From Rhizobium johnstonii 3841 (GTDB lineage: Bacteria; Pseudomonadota; Alphaproteobacteria; Rhizobiales; Rhizobiaceae), in assembly GCF_000009265.1 (NCBI RefSeq), contig NC_008380.1:3291501-3355500 (forward strand): a stretch of 64,000 nucleotides of DNA, in the 5' to 3' direction. The translations under genes were made by a program, and so were the position numbers. Under the pieces are notes generated by a model. The model saw only the letters and a program-made list of their open reading frames with translations, had not been told where the DNA came from and ran no database searches. The first letter of the stretch is position 1, and each line of letters starts with the position of its first letter. Of the stretch, positions 60,316-64,000 are shown one piece after another.

Positions 60316-61359
60316 ATGCTGAAGAATTACAGGGTCCTGAAGGGTACGGCGAGCGCACTCGCCCTCGACGACGATAACGATCCCCATATCGAAATCCGCA
60401 TCGAGGCGAACGGCGTCAGCTACCGCATCGCGCTCAACGTCCGCTCCAAGGAATCGCCGCACGACCTGCTCTACGCCAATATCGTCGATTTCAAGCACCC
60501 GGCGCTGACGGAGGCGCTCGAAACCCTGCCGATGGGCCTGACCGATATCCGCAAGGACCGTCCGGAGCTTGCGATCGACTATGTCCGCGGCGGACTGATC
60601 GAGCGCGAGGACATGAATGTCGCGCCCTTCCAGCTATCCGGCCCGAAGAACGACCTGCGCGATTTCATCGAGCCGATCGTCCAGGAGGGCATTGCCGATT
60701 CCGACGTGCATTTCTACGCCTTCGGCGAAGCCTGGGGGCCTGAGAATAACAAGCCGGACCAATATTTCGACTTCGAACCCGGCAACGGCATTCACGACAT
60801 CCACATGAACCAGGGCGATGGTGGCAGCTTCAAGGCCACCAACGGGCCGAACCAGGACGGCGCACTGCTCGTCCATTTCAACGATACCGACGAATGGGCG
60901 GCGATCTTCCTCTGCTTTCAGTCGCAGAACTGGAACACCGATGCGGCGACCGGCCATCCGGTTTCCGACAGCCGCGGCGGCCAGGGCCGCGGCGAAGGCA
61001 CACGCCGGCCGCAGCCGGTCGTCGCCTCGTCGCTGCGCATCGTCGCCGCGCTGATCAACCCGGTCAACGGCGAAGGCGGCACCGAGGCCGAAACGGTGAC
61101 GATCATCAACCGCTCCGACATGGAGGCATCGCTCGAAGGCTGGAAGCTGGAGGACGAAAACGGCAGGACCCAGACGCTGTCGGGATCGCTGAGCGCAGGC
61201 GAGCTGCGCACCATAGCGCTCGATGCCGCAGCCGGCGGACCGCAGCTTGCCAACCGGGGCGGTGACATCATCCTGCGCAATGCCGACGGCGCCGTTGCCG
61301 ATCGGGTCGGCTACGGCAAGAGCGAGACGGCGAACGAAGGCTGGACGACGATCTTCTGA
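60316..61359 (+). CDS. DUF2278-type protein with C-terminal lamin-tail-like domain
   Basis: This 347-residue protein begins with MLKNYRVLKGTASALALDDDNDPHIEIRIEA and continues through the DUF2278-like core (KPDQYFDFEPGNGIHDIHMNQG, HFNDTDEWAAIFLCFQSQNWNTD). A Gly/Arg-rich linker leads to a beta-sandwich tail (INRSDMEASLEGWKLEDENGRTQTLSGSLSAGELRTIALD) resembling lamin-tail domains. It may bind or process a polymer; function unknown. Confidence 0.7.
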   Translation: MLKNYRVLKGTASALALDDDNDPHIEIRIEANGVSYRIALNVRSKESPHDLLYANIVDFKHPALTEALETLPMGLTDIRKDRPELAIDYVRGGLIEREDMNVAPFQLSGPKNDLRDFIEPIVQEGIADSDVHFYAFGEAWGPENNKPDQYFDFEPGNGIHDIHMNQGDGGSFKATNGPNQDGALLVHFNDTDEWAAIFLCFQSQNWNTDAATGHPVSDSRGGQGRGEGTRRPQPVVASSLRIVAALINPVNGEGGTEAETVTIINRSDMEASLEGWKLEDENGRTQTLSGSLSAGELRTIALDAAAGGPQLANRGGDIILRNADGAVADRVGYGKSETANEGWTTIF

Positions 61360-61398
61360 TCGGCGCCCTGCCCTTGATCCGTCAGCCGGGCATCTCGT

Positions 61399-62619
61399 TC
61401 AGCTGCCGATTTCGGCCGAGATCAGCGCGCTCAGGCGGCCGATGCCATCCTCGATCATCTGCTCGTTGGCGCAGGAGAAGCTGACGCGGAAGGTGTTGGC
61501 GCCGGAACCGTCGGCGAAGAACGCCTTGCCGGGCACGAACGCGACCTTGGCGGTTTCGAGCGATTTCGCCAGCAACTTGGCGCCGTCCATGCCCTCTGGC
61601 AGCGTGATCCAGATGAACATGCCGCCTTCCGGCTTCGTCCAGCTAGTGCCTTCAGGCATGTATTTCTCAAGCGCGGCCAGCATGCAGTCGCGGCGTCGGC
61701 TGTAGGCGGCCTTGATCTTGGCGACCTGCGCGTCGAAGCCGCGCTCGGCGACATCTGATATCGCCATCTGGTTGATCGTCGAAGAATGCAGGTCGGCCGC
61801 CTGTTTCATCAGCACCAGCTTGCGGATGACCGGCGCATTGGCGACGATGAAGCCGACACGAAGGCCGGGCGCCAGCGTCTTCGAGAAGCTGCCGCAATAG
61901 ATCGTGCGCGTATCGTTGATATGACCCTTCTCGGCGATTTCGAGCGCCAGGATCGGCGGGATCGGATCGCCGTCGTAACGCAGCGACTGGTAGGCCGCAT
62001 CCTCGATGACAGCGATGTCGAGATCTTCTGCAAGTGCCAGGACCTTCTTGCGGCCGTCGAGATCGACGGTCTCGCCGGTCGGATTGGAGAAGTCGGTGGA
62101 AAGATAGGCGAACTTTACCTTGCCGCCGGCAGCGGAAGCGGCCGCGCGGTAGGACTCGGGCGTCCGGTTGCCGTTCGGCGTCAGCTGGTCGTAGGCCGGT
62201 TCATAGGCATTGAAGGCCTGCAGCGCGCCGAGATAGGTCGGCCATGTCACGAGCGCGGTGTCATCAGGCGATAGGAACAGCTTGCCGAGATAATCGAGGC
62301 CCTGCTGCGAACCGGACACGATGAAAACGTTATCGAGTTCGCAGCGGATGTCGAGAGCTGCCATCTGCCCGACCAGCCATTCGCGCAGCGGCTTATAGCC
62401 TTCGCTAACCGAATATTGCAGCGCCGAGTTGACGGCGGCGCCGTCGAAGATATCGGCATAGGCCTGCTTGAATTCCTGATCGGGAAAGAGCGCCGGATCC
62501 GGAATGCCGCCTGCAAAGGAGATAATGTCGGGCCGGTCGAGAAGCTTCAAGAGCTCGCGGATCTCGGATGCGCGCATGCGCGACGAGCGCGACGCAAACA
62601 TGGTGTCCCAGTTCAGCAT
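61399..62619 (-). CDS. PLP-dependent aminotransferase (AAT class I/II)
   Basis: This 406-residue fold-type I enzyme has the PLP Lys in GSFSKTLAPGLRVGF, the N/D pair in FSNPTGETVDLD and VIEDAAYQSLRYDG, and the C-terminal Arg region NTFRVSFSC. It resembles LysN/2-aminoadipate or branched-chain aminotransferases. ATG at 62619 follows GAGGAAACC. It is divergent from ilvE across a region with an inverted repeat. Confidence 0.85.
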   Translation of the reverse strand: MLNWDTMFASRSSRMRASEIRELLKLLDRPDIISFAGGIPDPALFPDQEFKQAYADIFDGAAVNSALQYSVSEGYKPLREWLVGQMAALDIRCELDNVFIVSGSQQGLDYLGKLFLSPDDTALVTWPTYLGALQAFNAYEPAYDQLTPNGNRTPESYRAAASAAGGKVKFAYLSTDFSNPTGETVDLDGRKKVLALAEDLDIAVIEDAAYQSLRYDGDPIPPILALEIAEKGHINDTRTIYCGSFSKTLAPGLRVGFIVANAPVIRKLVLMKQAADLHSSTINQMAISDVAERGFDAQVAKIKAAYSRRRDCMLAALEKYMPEGTSWTKPEGGMFIWITLPEGMDGAKLLAKSLETAKVAFVPGKAFFADGSGANTFRVSFSCANEQMIEDGIGRLSALISAEIGS

Positions 62620-62691
62620 GGGGTTTCCTCGTATTTTTCTATTCCCCCAGCAGACCATGCCGGAGAATTTATGTCAACAATACTGACCTAT

Positions 62692-62714
62692 TTTCTTGTC
62701 CCTGTGACAAGAAA
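62692..62714. promoter_or_regulatory. Inverted repeat between the aminotransferase gene and ilvE
   Basis: TTTCTTGTC-CCTGT-GACAAGAAA is a perfect 9-bp dyad in the divergent region, about 75 bp from the aminotransferase start and 110 bp from ilvE. It may be an operator (for example Lrp- or AsnC-like) for either gene. Confidence 0.4.
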
Positions 62715-62825
62715 GCGGTTATTCCTCTGATCGATGCCGAAACCGGCTGATTCAGGTCTTTCCAAGACCAGCCCGGCGGCAGTAGTGTCGCCGCCACTAT
62801 TCAATGTACTATCAAGGTGCCAGCA

Positions 62826-63926
62826 ATGACCGCGACGACGACCTCTCCTGAAATCAAAATCGAATTACACAAGTCTCCCGTCTCCGACGCCGACCGCATC
62901 CAGGCACTGGAGACACCCGGCTTCGGTAAGGTCTTCACGGATCATATGGTCCTGGCACGATGGACTGCCGACAAGGGCTGGCACGATGCGAAGGTTACGC
63001 CAAGGCGTCCTCTGGAGCTCGATCCTGCAAGCGCCGTGCTGCACTATGCTCAGGAAATTTTCGAAGGCATGAAAGCCTACAAGGCAGACGATGGCCGGAT
63101 TCTGCTCTTTCGGCCCGAAGAGAACGCCCGCCGCTTCGCGCAGTCGGCGACCCGCATGGCTATGCCTCCTGTGCCCGAAGAACTCTTCCTGAAGGCGGTC
63201 GAAGAACTGGTCCGCGTTGACAAGGCCTGGATTCCATCCGGCGACGCCAGTCTCTACCTTCGCCCCTTCATGTTCGCCAACGAGGCGTTTCTCGGCGTTC
63301 GTCCGGCTCAGGAGTATGTCTTCTGCATCATCGCCTCTCCGGTCGGCGCCTACTTCAAAGGCGGAGCAAAGGCGGTCTCCCTATGGGTCGAGACCGAATA
63401 CACCCGTGCTGCCGCCGGCGGCACCGGAGCGGCAAAATGCGGCGGAAACTACGCAGCCAGCCTCGTGGCGCAAGCCGAGGCGGCGAAGAAGGATTGCGAT
63501 CAGGTCGTCTTCCTGGACGCAGCAGAGCATCGCTGGGTCGAGGAGCTCGGCGGCATGAACGTCTTCTTCGTCATGAATGACGGATCGGTGGTGACCCCGC
63601 CTCTTGGCGGCACGATCCTGCCGGGTATCACCCGGGCCTCGGTGATCGTGCTCGCTGGAGAAAAGGGCTTGCGCGTCGAGCAGCGTCCCTACTCCTTCGC
63701 GGAATGGCAGCAGGACGCAACCAGCGGCAAGCTGGTCGAAGCCTTCGCTTGCGGCACTGCCGCGGTTCTGGCGGGCATCGGCCTGGTTCGGCATGCCGGC
63801 GGCGAGTTTCTGGTCGGAGACGGACAGACCGGCAAGTTGACCAGCGAACTGCGCCAGCAGCTCGTCAGTCTGCAGAAAGGCGTAACCAACGATGAGCGCG
63901 GCTGGACGCGCCTTATCCCGGCCTGA
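62826..63926 (+). CDS. ilvE: Branched-chain amino-acid aminotransferase
   Basis: This 366-residue fold-type IV aminotransferase interconverts Leu/Ile/Val and their keto acids with glutamate/2-oxoglutarate. VLHYAQEIFEGMKAYKADDGRILLFRPEENARRF, the PLP Lys in GGTGAAKCGGNYAAS, and WVEELGGMNVFFVM with TPPLGGTILPGITRASVI match the type II BCAT. ATG at 62826 is preceded by AAGG. A GTG at 62817 is an alternative. Confidence 0.92.
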   Translation: MTATTTSPEIKIELHKSPVSDADRIQALETPGFGKVFTDHMVLARWTADKGWHDAKVTPRRPLELDPASAVLHYAQEIFEGMKAYKADDGRILLFRPEENARRFAQSATRMAMPPVPEELFLKAVEELVRVDKAWIPSGDASLYLRPFMFANEAFLGVRPAQEYVFCIIASPVGAYFKGGAKAVSLWVETEYTRAAAGGTGAAKCGGNYAASLVAQAEAAKKDCDQVVFLDAAEHRWVEELGGMNVFFVMNDGSVVTPPLGGTILPGITRASVIVLAGEKGLRVEQRPYSFAEWQQDATSGKLVEAFACGTAAVLAGIGLVRHAGGEFLVGDGQTGKLTSELRQQLVSLQKGVTNDERGWTRLIPA

Positions 63927-64000
63927 ACTCCGGACGCGTCGCGCCAACGGCGGCGTCAACACCGACATGGTGCGCGCCGCTCTCCGCCTCGCCCGCAACG

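Overview
The window looks like a chromosomal segment of a fast-growing rhizobium (Rhizobium leguminosarum/etli type). The composition is GC-rich with strong third-position bias. Gene content is alphaproteobacterial: a Zur/ZnuABC zinc regulon, RibH2 under an FMN riboswitch, a Ugp-type transporter, a chromate ChrB/ChrA pair and an AmpR/AmpC pair. Short palindromic repeats that look rhizobial sit between the genes. I see no phage, transposase, integrase, rRNA or CRISPR array. About 70 protein genes, one tRNA-Lys(CTT), one riboswitch and one candidate small RNA are supported.

Layout. 1-3.2 kb: the start of a ugp-like operon (ugpB, then ugpA cut by the window edge) divergent from a ROK repressor, with PHO-box-like repeats and two palindromes between them. 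3.2-15.1 kb: assorted metabolic and regulatory genes (RecA-fold ATPase, transglutaminase-like protein, methyltransferase, luciferase-like oxidoreductase, K+ channel plus AI-2E-family permease, AraC with a PhyH-like dioxygenase, LysR, an ArsR-like regulator with an MFS exporter, and a frameshifted adenylate cyclase). 15.3-25.7 kb: small secreted proteins, the FMN riboswitch with ribH2, MarR with cytochrome b561 and ABM genes, ampR/ampC, a VWA protein, and LysR beside a frameshifted SDR and a RidA protein. 25.8-32.2 kb is the most interesting block: a Pycsar-effector-like membrane protein divergent from a FecR-TPR-beta-barrel protein that is translationally coupled to a CHASE2 adenylate cyclase.

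32-38 kb: acetyltransferase, nucleotidyltransferase, candidate sRNA, frameshifted FAH-family gene, gamma-carbonic anhydrase, ICMT-like membrane methyltransferase, two hypotheticals and a SnoaL-like protein. 38-42.8 kb: a zinc-limitation regulon (znuCB-zur divergent from znuA, then a COG0523 GTPase coupled to a 59-residue Cys-rich peptide), with three Zur-box-like sites. 43-53.3 kb: RcnB-like and VOC proteins, a CorC-type protein, chromate resistance, tandem secreted paralogues, tRNA-Lys, PhzF, Nudix and an EEP nuclease. 53.5-57.2 kb: an Fe3+/phosphonate-type ABC transporter behind a near-perfect PHO box and a hairpin that abuts its start codon. 57.4-64 kb: OhrR-like MarR with a secreted hydrolase, aldo/keto reductase, a DUF2278/lamin-tail-like protein, an aminotransferase and ilvE.

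Two themes link the genes. The first is nutrient-limitation control: putative PhoB sites before two transporters, and Zur sites before zinc uptake and a zinc GTPase. The second is divergent regulator/target pairs with visible palindromic operators. Three genes (cyclase at 14.0 kb, SDR at 24.5 kb, FAH at 33.9 kb) each carry a single-base frameshift, two of them in homopolymers, so sequencing error must be excluded before calling them pseudogenes. All function calls come from reading the sequence; no search was run.
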